Below, one piece after another: positions 1 through 5,377 of a stretch of 5,377 nt of DNA. The stretch is from an uncultured Erysipelotrichaceae bacterium (lineage in GTDB: Bacteria > Bacillota_I > Bacilli_A > Erysipelotrichales > Erysipelotrichaceae), in the NCBI GenBank assembly GCA_902795875.1, contig CADBND010000228.1, positions 1-5,377 on the forward strand, read 5' to 3'. Positions within the stretch are counted from its first letter, which is position 1, and each line of letters opens with the position of its first letter. Under the pieces are notes generated by a model, which did not search any database, was not told where the DNA came from, and worked only from the letters and a program-made list of their open reading frames with translations. A program made the translations under genes and the position numbers.

Positions 1-1
1 C

Positions 2-1063
2 AAGACCGGAGCTGGTGTTCAGGATATCCTGGAAACAATCCTGGTCGTTGCGGAAGTCAAAGATATCAAGGCCAATCCGAAGAAGCTGGCGACCGGTACG
101 GTCATCGAAGCCAAGCTTGACAAGGGAAGAGGACCGGTCACTACACTGTTAGTACAAAACGGTACATTAAGGCAATCCGATTCCATTGTCGTCGGAACAG
201 CTTACGGTAAGGTCCGTAAGATGACAAACGATCTCGGGAAAGAGATACAGGAAGCTCTTCCAGGCACACCGGTCGAGATCATCGGTCTCAACGATGTTCC
301 GATCGCCGGTGATAACTTCAAAGTATTTGAAGACGATAAGGACGCCAGAGCAGTCGCTCAGGCCAGAGCCAGAGCAAAACTTGAAAAGGACCGTAACGCT
401 TCTGTAGCGATGACCCTCGATGATCTGAAATCCCAGATCGATGCAGGCGATGTCAAGGAGATCCCGGTCATCGTCAAATCCGATGTCACCGGTACGGCGG
501 AAGCAGTCGCTTCATCCTTAAGCAAGATCGATGTCGGCGGTGTCAAGGTCAACGTCATACGTAGAGCAGCCGGTACGATCAACGAATCGGACGTCATACT
601 GGCTTCCGTTTCTCATGCTGTCATCTACGGTTTCAATGTGCGTCCTGATGCGAACGTCAGAAAGAAAGCACAGGAGGAAGGTGTTGAGATCCGTCTTCAC
701 AACATCATTTATAAAGCTGTCGAAGAGATGGAGGCAGCTATGAAGGGTATGCTTGCACCGGTATATGAAGAAGTCATCATCGGACAGGCAGAAGTGAGAA
801 AGACCTACAAGGTCTCCAAGATCGGTACGATCGCCGGCTGTATGGTCACAGAAGGCAAGATCACCAGAGACTGTGGTATCCGTCTGATCCGTGACGGTAT
901 CGTCATCTACACCGGAAAACTCGGTTCCTTAAGAAGGTTCGAGAATGATGCCAAGGAAGTCAGTGAAGGTTACGAGTGCGGTATGACGATCGAAAACTTC
1001 AATGACATTAAAGAACTCGACATCATTGAAGGCTACGTCGATCAGGAGGTCAAACAGGACTGA
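2..1063 (+). CDS. infB: Translation initiation factor IF-2, C-terminal part (5' end outside window)
   Basis: IF-2 is the GTPase that brings fMet-tRNA to the 30S subunit and promotes 50S joining. The frame is open from base 2 and gives 353 residues before TGA, so the ATG at 221 is internal and not the start. The fragment begins with KTGAG, the end of the G5 (SAK) loop of the GTPase domain. The beta-barrel domain II follows at about residues 24-117, then a charged Ala/Arg/Lys helix, domain III at about 139-252 (IPVIVKSDVTGTAEA, GFNVRPD), and the fMet-tRNA-binding C2 domain at about 253-353. C2 keeps the two conserved cysteine motifs known from Bacillus IF-2: IAGC (C280 of the fragment) and GYECG (E325, C326, G327). 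Its last base is shared with the rbfA start codon, as expected for the nusA-infB-rbfA operon. No defect is visible; only the N-terminal region and most of the G domain are missing, because of the window edge. Confidence 0.97.
   Translation, partial: KTGAGVQDILETILVVAEVKDIKANPKKLATGTVIEAKLDKGRGPVTTLLVQNGTLRQSDSIVVGTAYGKVRKMTNDLGKEIQEALPGTPVEIIGLNDVPIAGDNFKVFEDDKDARAVAQARARAKLEKDRNASVAMTLDDLKSQIDAGDVKEIPVIVKSDVTGTAEAVASSLSKIDVGGVKVNVIRRAAGTINESDVILASVSHAVIYGFNVRPDANVRKKAQEEGVEIRLHNIIYKAVEEMEAAMKGMLAPVYEEVIIGQAEVRKTYKVSKIGTIAGCMVTEGKITRDCGIRLIRDGIVIYTGKLGSLRRFENDAKEVSEGYECGMTIENFNDIKELDIIEGYVDQEVKQD
1044..1050 (+). promoter_or_regulatory. Shine-Dalgarno of rbfA, inside infB
   Basis: AGGAGGT lies in the last codons of infB, 12 bases before the rbfA ATG at 1063. 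It is a near-perfect anti-SD match but sits a little further from the start than usual. With the TGATG overlap, terminating infB ribosomes are likely to restart on rbfA. No alternative ATG/GTG/TTG in the rbfA frame lies between this site and 1063, so the start is not in doubt. Confidence 0.7.
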
Positions 1064-1395
1064 TGGCTCGTACAGATAAGATCGCCTCGATCCTTATGAG
1101 AGAGATCTCGGTCATCATTTCGCAGGAGATCAACGATCCGAAGCTTGGTTTTCCTACGGTCACGGAAGTGGATGTGGCACCTGATCTCAATACAGCGAAA
1201 GTCTATGTCTCATTTCTTGGGAAGAATTACAAGAAAAGGGACGGTATCGATGCATTGAGGAGGTCGAAAGGACATATCAAATCGGCGTTGGCGAAACGTG
1301 TTTCTCTTCGTAAGATCCCGGATCTCACGTTCCTTGTGGATGACACGCTTGATAAGGCAGACAGGATCGAAGAGATATTAAAGAAAGAAGAATAG
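1063..1395 (+). CDS. rbfA: 30S ribosome-binding factor A
   Basis: RbfA is a small KH-fold protein that binds free 30S subunits and helps late 16S rRNA maturation, near the 5' helix 1 region, and cold adaptation (family knowledge). The 110-residue product has the usual length. It shows the family pattern in order: an N-terminal helix (MARTDKIASILMREIS), the segment INDPKLGFPTVTEVDVAPDLNTAKVYVSF forming strand-turn-strand (about residues 23-51), the helix GHIKSALAKRVSLR (about 70-83), and the closing IPDLTFLVDDTLDKADRIEEIL (about 85-106). The ATG overlaps the infB TGA by one base (TGATG), so it is co-transcribed and probably translationally coupled with infB. A terminator follows two bases after the TAG stop. 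In many Bacillota truB and ribF come next; here the unit ends after rbfA. Confidence 0.96.
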   Translation: MARTDKIASILMREISVIISQEINDPKLGFPTVTEVDVAPDLNTAKVYVSFLGKNYKKRDGIDALRRSKGHIKSALAKRVSLRKIPDLTFLVDDTLDKADRIEEILKKEE

Positions 1396-1396
1396 G

Positions 1397-1424
1397 ATAT
1401 GGTGCTTTTCAGCACCATATTTTT
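1397..1424 (+). terminator. Intrinsic terminator after rbfA
   Basis: A perfect 10-bp inverted repeat (ATATGGTGCT at 1397-1406 and AGCACCATAT at 1411-1420) encloses a TTTC loop and runs into a short T-tract (1420-1424). It begins two bases after the rbfA stop. The T-tract is only five bases and the lower stem is A/T, so some read-through into the downstream peptidase gene is plausible. This matters because no clear promoter is visible between the hairpin and that gene. Confidence 0.88.
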
Positions 1425-1432
1425 ATAGAAAG

Positions 1433-1438
1433 AAAGGA
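1433..1438 (+). promoter_or_regulatory. Shine-Dalgarno of the M32 carboxypeptidase gene
   Basis: AAAGGA lies five bases before the ATG at 1444 and is the only purine-rich SD-like element in the gap after the terminator. It supports 1444 as the start. Only 19 bases separate the end of the terminator T-tract from the start codon, leaving no room for a normal promoter plus leader after the hairpin. Confidence 0.7.
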
Positions 1439-1443
1439 ATCCC

Positions 1444-2943
1444 ATGAACAAAAAAGAAGCATTAAAGATCTACCGTACACAGAATGAAAAGATCGCCGCA
1501 TACAGTCTTCTTATGGCGACCGCAGGTTTTGACAGGATGACGATCGCTCCGAAAGACGGCAGTGCCTACAGAAACCGGATGTTCTCCATCATTTCCGGAG
1601 AGATGTATACATTGCGGACACAGAAAGACTATATCGATGCGATCCTTTATCTGGCTGATCAGAAGATCGATGAAGTCACCGACAGAGATATTGCGTTGGC
1701 GAAGAAGTCGATCGAAAACATCATCAAGTTCACTAAGGAAGAGATGATGGAATACTCACTTGCGGAGATGACGGCGAACGATAAGTGGCTGGAAGCGAAA
1801 CTTTCCAATGATTATTCGATCTTTGAACCGCATTTGAAAAAGCTGATTGAACTGAATAAAAAGATGGCTAACAGAAGGAATCCGAAAGCGGATCCCTATG
1901 ATGTGCTTCTGGATGATTTTGAGGAAGGGATGGATCGCAAGAAATACGATGCATTCTTCTCTTTGATCCGCAAGGAATTGCTTCCTCTGATAAAGAAGAT
2001 CGACAAGAAGAAGGGGATGATCGATGATTCTTTCCTTTACAAGTATTATCCTGCGGAGAAACAGGCGCTATTCATGAAAGATGCCATGAAATACCTTGGC
2101 TTCTCTTCCAACTGGGGCTATATGGGCTTGACAGAACATCCATTTACCAGCGGTTTCTCAAGGAATGACGTACGTGTCACGACTTCCTATGATGAACACA
2201 ATATCACAGCCGCTATCTTCTCCCTAGTACATGAATGCGGGCATGCCTTCTACGAACACCAGGTGGATCCGAAGTTCGACAAGTATCCCTTCATCCGTAA
2301 CATGTCTTCGGGGATGCATGAATCGCAAAGCCGTTTCTTTGAAAACTATCTTGCCAGAAGAAGATCTTTCTTCGTGACCTTATATCCGAAACTGCAGTCC
2401 TACTTCCCGGAGAATCTCGGTAATGTTTCACTTGATGATTTCATCCGGGCCGCGAATGTTTCAAAGTGTTCGCTGGTCCGTACGGAAGCGGATGAACTGA
2501 CTTATCCGATCCATATCCTGATCCGTTATGAACTGGAAAAAGATATTTTCAAGGGAAAGATCAGCCTTGATGAACTAGAAAAGGCTTGGGACGACAAATA
2601 TATGAAGTATCTGGGGATCAAAGCAGAGAAGGTGTCTGACGGCATCTTACAGGATGTCCACTGGTCAGAATCCTATTACGGCTATTTCCCGACTTACGCA
2701 TTAGGAAGTGCCATTGGTGCACAGCTGTTCTATAAGATGAAACAGGATCTCGATGTTGATGAACTTCTTTCAAAGGGACAGTTCAAAAAGATCACTGACT
2801 ATCTCAAAAAGAACGTTCAGAGATATGGAGCCCTCTATAACTTTGAACAGATCGTAAAGATGGCTACCGGCGAAGATTTCGATCCGCATTACTACATCGA
2901 TTATCTCAAAGAGAAGTATTGCGCACTTTATAAGATCAAGTAA
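1444..2943 (+). CDS. M32-family metallocarboxypeptidase (carboxypeptidase Taq/Pfu type)
   Basis: Predicted cytosolic metal-dependent carboxypeptidase that removes C-terminal amino acids from peptides with broad specificity (family activity EC 3.4.17.19). The 499-residue length is typical of the family. The M32 signatures occur in order: HPFTSG (232-237), DVRVTT (242-247), the zinc motif HECGH (H263, E264, H267), HESQSR (H292, E293), the ADELTY segment preceded by an Arg (R346, D350-Y354) with H357, and LQDVHW followed by GYFPTYALG (402-421). H263 and H267 should be metal ligands, E264 the general base and E293 the third ligand; the 30-residue spacing from H263 to E293 matches the Pyrococcus enzyme. 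The N-terminal ~210 residues are helical and charged, as in relatives. No signal peptide or membrane segment is seen. The closest named homologue type is B. subtilis YpwA. The gene follows the rbfA terminator and precedes add by one base, suggesting a peptide and nucleoside scavenging pair. The call does not specify the physiological substrate. Confidence 0.95.
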   Translation: MNKKEALKIYRTQNEKIAAYSLLMATAGFDRMTIAPKDGSAYRNRMFSIISGEMYTLRTQKDYIDAILYLADQKIDEVTDRDIALAKKSIENIIKFTKEEMMEYSLAEMTANDKWLEAKLSNDYSIFEPHLKKLIELNKKMANRRNPKADPYDVLLDDFEEGMDRKKYDAFFSLIRKELLPLIKKIDKKKGMIDDSFLYKYYPAEKQALFMKDAMKYLGFSSNWGYMGLTEHPFTSGFSRNDVRVTTSYDEHNITAAIFSLVHECGHAFYEHQVDPKFDKYPFIRNMSSGMHESQSRFFENYLARRRSFFVTLYPKLQSYFPENLGNVSLDDFIRAANVSKCSLVRTEADELTYPIHILIRYELEKDIFKGKISLDELEKAWDDKYMKYLGIKAEKVSDGILQDVHWSESYYGYFPTYALGSAIGAQLFYKMKQDLDVDELLSKGQFKKITDYLKKNVQRYGALYNFEQIVKMATGEDFDPHYYIDYLKEKYCALYKIK

Positions 2944-2944
2944 T

Positions 2945-3940
2945 ATGAGAAGCGCAAAGATCGAACTCCATCTGCATCTGGATGGATCATTGAATATACG
3001 CTGGGCGTACGAAGAAGCCTTGAAGAAAGGTGTCATCGAAAAGGGCACGACCTTTGAAGAATTCTACGAAGTCCTATATGGACGTAACAATATCGCACAT
3101 TCCGCCGAATCAATCAAAAAGTTTGAACTGGTATGCGATGTACTTCAGGAATATGAAGAACTTGAATATGCGACCTACGATCTGGCAAAACGTCTCTATG
3201 ATCTGGGGCTGATCTATGCCGAGATCCGTTTTGCTTCGCAACAACATTGCAAGAAGGGTTTAAGTCAGCTCGATGCCCTGAAAGCAGTGATCGATGGCAC
3301 AAACAGGGCGATGAAAGAGTGTGATATCCGGATCGGGATCATTGATTGTCTGATGCATAAGGGAGATTCCGCAGCTTTCAACGACAAGGAAAACCGTGAA
3401 ACGATCGAGGTTTCAAAACAGATGTTAGGAAAGGGGCTTGTCGGGATCGATTTGGCAGGATTTGAAAACAACTGTGATTTCAGGGAATACAGTTATCTGT
3501 TTGAGATCGCCCGCAAATATGGTATCCCGTATACGATCCATTCCGGCGAAATGGGGATCGGCGAACATATCCTCGAAGCTTTGCAGATGATGCCGAATCG
3601 AATCGGGCATGGTGTGAACTGCATTCAGGATGAAAGATATATGGATGCCTTGCGCACTTCGCAGATTCCGCTTGAAGTCTGCGTCTCTTCCAACATAAAG
3701 AGGCATGGAAACTATTCCCTCCATCCGATAAGGAAGATGATGGAGGAAGGTCTCAACGTGACGATCAATACCGACAATATGATCTTCGCCAAAAGCAATC
3801 TGGTGAATGAACACATGCAATTGAAGATGATAGGGGTGTCCGATGAAGATCTGATGAGATCTGCATACGCATCATTGAATGCAGCGTTCTGTGATGAAGA
3901 CACAAAGAGATATCTGAAAGAGAAACTTGATCGATCCTGA
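2945..3940 (+). CDS. add: Adenosine deaminase (Add family)
   Basis: Metal-dependent amidohydrolase predicted to convert adenosine (and deoxyadenosine) to inosine plus ammonia in cytosolic purine salvage. The 331 residues match the bacterial Add length. Landmarks are the N-terminal HLHLDGS (metal ligands H9 and H11), DLAG (169-172, substrate-side glycine), IHSGE (metal ligand H199 and proton-shuttling E202), RIGHG (catalytic H222), a VCVSSN strand-turn, and NTDN (metal ligand D277). The residue after D277 is Asn where mammalian and E. coli enzymes have a second Asp. From memory, TDN also occurs in actinobacterial and some Bacillota Add proteins, so activity is not excluded. Some members of this superfamily act on adenine or aminofutalosine instead, so the exact substrate is slightly less sure than the fold. 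The start lies one base after the peptidase TAA with no good Shine-Dalgarno, pointing to translational coupling. Convergent ppdK lies 47 bases downstream. Confidence 0.9.
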   Translation: MRSAKIELHLHLDGSLNIRWAYEEALKKGVIEKGTTFEEFYEVLYGRNNIAHSAESIKKFELVCDVLQEYEELEYATYDLAKRLYDLGLIYAEIRFASQQHCKKGLSQLDALKAVIDGTNRAMKECDIRIGIIDCLMHKGDSAAFNDKENRETIEVSKQMLGKGLVGIDLAGFENNCDFREYSYLFEIARKYGIPYTIHSGEMGIGEHILEALQMMPNRIGHGVNCIQDERYMDALRTSQIPLEVCVSSNIKRHGNYSLHPIRKMMEEGLNVTINTDNMIFAKSNLVNEHMQLKMIGVSDEDLMRSAYASLNAAFCDEDTKRYLKEKLDRS

Positions 3941-3945
3941 ATATG

Positions 3946-3973
3946 AAAAAAAGCTCTCCGCAAGGAGAGCTTT
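3946..3973 (-). terminator. Intrinsic terminator of ppdK, possibly shared with add
   Basis: A perfect 10-bp inverted repeat (AAAGCTCTCC at 3950-3959 and GGAGAGCTTT at 3964-3973) encloses GCAA. Read on the minus strand it begins 14 bases beyond the ppdK stop and runs into seven T (complement of A 3946-3952), a good intrinsic terminator for ppdK. Read on the plus strand, 9 bases after the add stop, it has a GNRA-type GCAA loop but only three T before CG, so it should stop add transcripts less well. Confidence 0.88.
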
Positions 3974-3987
3974 CGTCTGCTTCGGAC

Positions 3988-5377
3988 TTATTTCTTTTTA
4001 GCCGGAGCTTTTTTAGCAGGTTTCTTGGCTGCTTTCTTAGCTTCCGGTTTTTTGTAGCCGTTCTTGATGGCAGCCTGTGCTGCAGCAAGTCTGGCGATCG
4101 GAACTCTGTAAGGTGAGCAGGATACATAAGTCAGACCGACTCTGTCGCAGAATTCGATGGAAGCAGGATCACCACCATGTTCGCCACAGATACCGAGTTT
4201 GATATCCGGACGAGTCTTTCTGCCCAGTGTTACAGCCATTTCGACAAGCTTGCCGACACCATGCTGGTCAAGCCTTGCGAACGGATCCTGTTCATAGATC
4301 TTCGCATCATAGTAGGAAGTTAAGAACTTGCCTGCATCGTCTCTTGAGAAACCGAATGTCATCTGCGTTAAGTCATTGGTTCCGAATGAGAAGAATTCTG
4401 CTTCGGTCGCGATCTCGTCAGCCAGTAAAGCTGCACGCGGGATCTCAATCATTGTACCGACATGGTAAGTCAGGTTAGCTTTCTTCTTCTTGATCTCTTC
4501 ATCAGCTGTCTTAACGACGATGTTTTTGACATACTTCAGTTCGGCGACATCACCGACAAGCGGGATCATGATCTCCGGAACGATATGCCATTTCGGATGT
4601 TTCTTGTTTACAGCGATCGCTGCACGGATGACAGCCTTCGTCTGCATCTCGGCGATCTCCGGATAGGTGACAGCCAGACGGCAGCCTCTGTGACCCATCA
4701 TCGGGTTGAATTCATGCAGACCGTCACAGACAGCTTTCAGCTGTTTGAGGGTCATGCCCATATCCTTAGCGAGTTCTTTCTGTTCCTTTTCACCCTGCGG
4801 AACGAATTCATGTAGAGGCGGATCCAGGTAACGGATCGTTACAGGATAGCCCTGCATTGCTTCGTAAATACCTTCGAAGTCTTTCTGCTGTAAAGGAAGT
4901 ACCTTTTCCAGAGCAGCTTTTCTCTGTTCCGTAGTAGTGGAAACGATCATTTCTCTGATCGCCTTGATCTTGTCTTCCTGGAAGAACATATGTTCTGTTC
5001 TGACAAGACCGATACCTTCTGCACCAAATGTAAGCGCCTGAGCAGCATCTTTAGGTGTATCGGCATTTGTTCTGATCTGTAATCTTCTTCTCTCATCAGC
5101 CCACTTCATGAATTTCTTGAAGTCACCGGAGATGGAAGCCGGAACGGTCTTGATCGCTTCACCGTAGATGTTTCCGGTAGAACCATCAAGTGAGAGCCAA
5201 TCGAATTCCTTGTATACCTTGTCGTTGAGAGTGAACTGTTTCTTAGCGTAGTCGATCTTGATATCGCCACATCCGGAAACACAGCACTCGCCCATGCCTC
5301 TGGCAACGACGGCAGCGTGAGAAGTCATACCTCCGCGGACCGTCAGGACGCCTTCGGCAGCAGCCATGCCTTCGATG
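3988..5377 (-). CDS. ppdK: Pyruvate phosphate dikinase, C-terminal half (5' end outside window)
   Basis: PPDK interconverts pyruvate + ATP + Pi and PEP + AMP + PPi. The frame is open to the right edge (IEG precedes the Met at 5367-5365), so that Met is internal. Numbering from it, the phosphohistidine loop GGMTSHAAVVARGMG gives H17, corresponding to H455 of the Clostridium symbiosum enzyme. The T15 two residues before it is the position phosphorylated by the PDRP regulator in plants. The TIM-barrel PEP/pyruvate domain retains R123 (R561) in RTEHMFF, R179 (R617) in RYLDPPLHEF, E308 in GTMIEIPRAAL, N331 in FGTNDLTQ and the catalytic C394 in GICGEHGGDP. The offset of 438 holds at the first two sites and becomes 437 later, indicating one inserted residue. 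The normal C-terminus is around 437; a Lys/Ala/Pro-rich tail follows. The ATP-grasp half lies outside the window. It faces add convergently and ends at its own terminator. Confidence 0.97.
   Translation of the reverse strand, partial: IEGMAAAEGVLTVRGGMTSHAAVVARGMGECCVSGCGDIKIDYAKKQFTLNDKVYKEFDWLSLDGSTGNIYGEAIKTVPASISGDFKKFMKWADERRRLQIRTNADTPKDAAQALTFGAEGIGLVRTEHMFFQEDKIKAIREMIVSTTTEQRKAALEKVLPLQQKDFEGIYEAMQGYPVTIRYLDPPLHEFVPQGEKEQKELAKDMGMTLKQLKAVCDGLHEFNPMMGHRGCRLAVTYPEIAEMQTKAVIRAAIAVNKKHPKWHIVPEIMIPLVGDVAELKYVKNIVVKTADEEIKKKKANLTYHVGTMIEIPRAALLADEIATEAEFFSFGTNDLTQMTFGFSRDDAGKFLTSYYDAKIYEQDPFARLDQHGVGKLVEMAVTLGRKTRPDIKLGICGEHGGDPASIEFCDRVGLTYVSCSPYRVPIARLAAAQAAIKNGYKKPEAKKAAKKPAKKAPAKKK
3991..4056 (-). 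other. Lysine/alanine/proline-rich C-terminal tail of PPDK
   Basis: These codons encode the last 22 residues of PPDK, beyond the usual family C-terminus (RLAAAQAA then a few residues). The composition is 11 Lys, 6 Ala, 3 Pro, 1 Glu and 1 Tyr, arranged as lysine pairs separated by short Ala/Pro spacers (KKPEAKKAAKKPAKKAPAKK then K). It is expected to be disordered and strongly basic, similar to histone H1-like tails. The reading frame is continuous with the conserved domain, and both AAA and AAG lysine codons are used, so it does not look like simple homopolymer slippage. Function is unknown. Confidence 0.8.

Noticed and set aside
221..223. ATG at 221 as the start of a separate 280-residue gene
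   Set aside because: The frame is open through to base 2 and the upstream residues are continuous IF-2 domain II and the end of the G domain, so this Met is internal to infB.
1349..1380. TTGATA at 1349-1354 followed by A/T-rich GAGATATTA, as a possible promoter for the peptidase gene
   Set aside because: The -10 candidates at the right spacing (GAGATA at 17 bases, GATATT at 19) match the consensus poorly, and the site lies in rbfA codons. It is not strong enough to annotate.
2230..2244. Cysteine within the peptidase zinc motif (HECGH) as a possible active-site change
   Set aside because: The middle residues of HExxH vary freely within M32, and Cys followed by Gly is compatible with normal family members. 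All metal ligands and the catalytic Glu are present.
3975..3987. Second small hairpin (GTCT and GGAC arms) before the T-rich stretch on the plus strand, as a dedicated add terminator
   Set aside because: Only four pairs including one G-T, and the following T-rich run is simply the complement of the lysine codons of the PPDK tail.
3425..4127. Antisense open frames of 131 and 120 codons on the minus strand over add and across the convergent junction
   Set aside because: They lie opposite a gene with complete catalytic motifs (add) and in another frame of ppdK. They show no recognisable domain and no convincing SD, so they are shadows of real coding sequence.
4613..4620. GCGATCGC octamer identical to the cyanobacterial HIP1 repeat
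   Set aside because: Found once only and inside ppdK coding sequence. With GATC so frequent here a single occurrence is expected, and the genes are not cyanobacterial in type.
5365..5367. ATG at 5367-5365 (minus strand) as the ppdK start
   Set aside because: Upstream in-frame residues IEG match the conserved PPDK segment before the phosphohistidine loop, and the ATP-grasp half must lie beyond the window edge.

Overview
This window looks like chromosomal housekeeping DNA from a low-to-mid GC Gram-positive bacterium (Bacillota). The reasons are the close resemblance of the IF-2 C-terminal domain to Bacillus-type IF-2, a Clostridium-type pyruvate phosphate dikinase, AGGAGG-type ribosome binding sites, short intergenic gaps and compact intrinsic terminators. 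UGA is used as a stop (infB and add), so this is not a UGA=Trp mollicute. A member of the Erysipelotrichia or a neighbouring gut Bacillota lineage would fit, but that is a guess from general impression and was not tested.

Layout. (1) Positions 2-1395, plus strand: the 3' portion of infB (translation initiation factor IF-2, open at the left edge) overlaps rbfA (30S ribosome-binding factor A) by one base. A strong hairpin terminator closes the unit at 1397-1424. (2) Positions 1444-3940, plus strand: a complete M32-family (Taq/Pfu type) metallocarboxypeptidase gene is followed after a single base by a complete adenosine deaminase gene. The two are almost certainly one transcript and probably translationally coupled. 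(3) Positions 3988-5377, minus strand: the C-terminal half of pyruvate phosphate dikinase (ppdK, open at the right edge) converges on add. The 47-base gap between them holds one hairpin whose U-tract favours termination of ppdK. No gap exceeds 48 bases, so there is no unexplained non-coding stretch.

How the genes work together. infB-rbfA is the end of a classic translation/ribosome-maturation operon. The M32 carboxypeptidase and adenosine deaminase are scavenging enzymes, releasing amino acids from peptides and deaminating adenosine for purine salvage. PpdK interconverts PEP and pyruvate using ATP/AMP/PPi in central carbon metabolism. No mobile element, CRISPR array, RNA gene or defence-like cassette was seen, and I do not find a new multi-gene system here. 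The features most worth a second look are a 22-residue Lys/Ala/Pro-rich tail added to the C-terminus of PpdK, and a roughly four-fold excess of the tetranucleotide GATC across the whole window on all genes.
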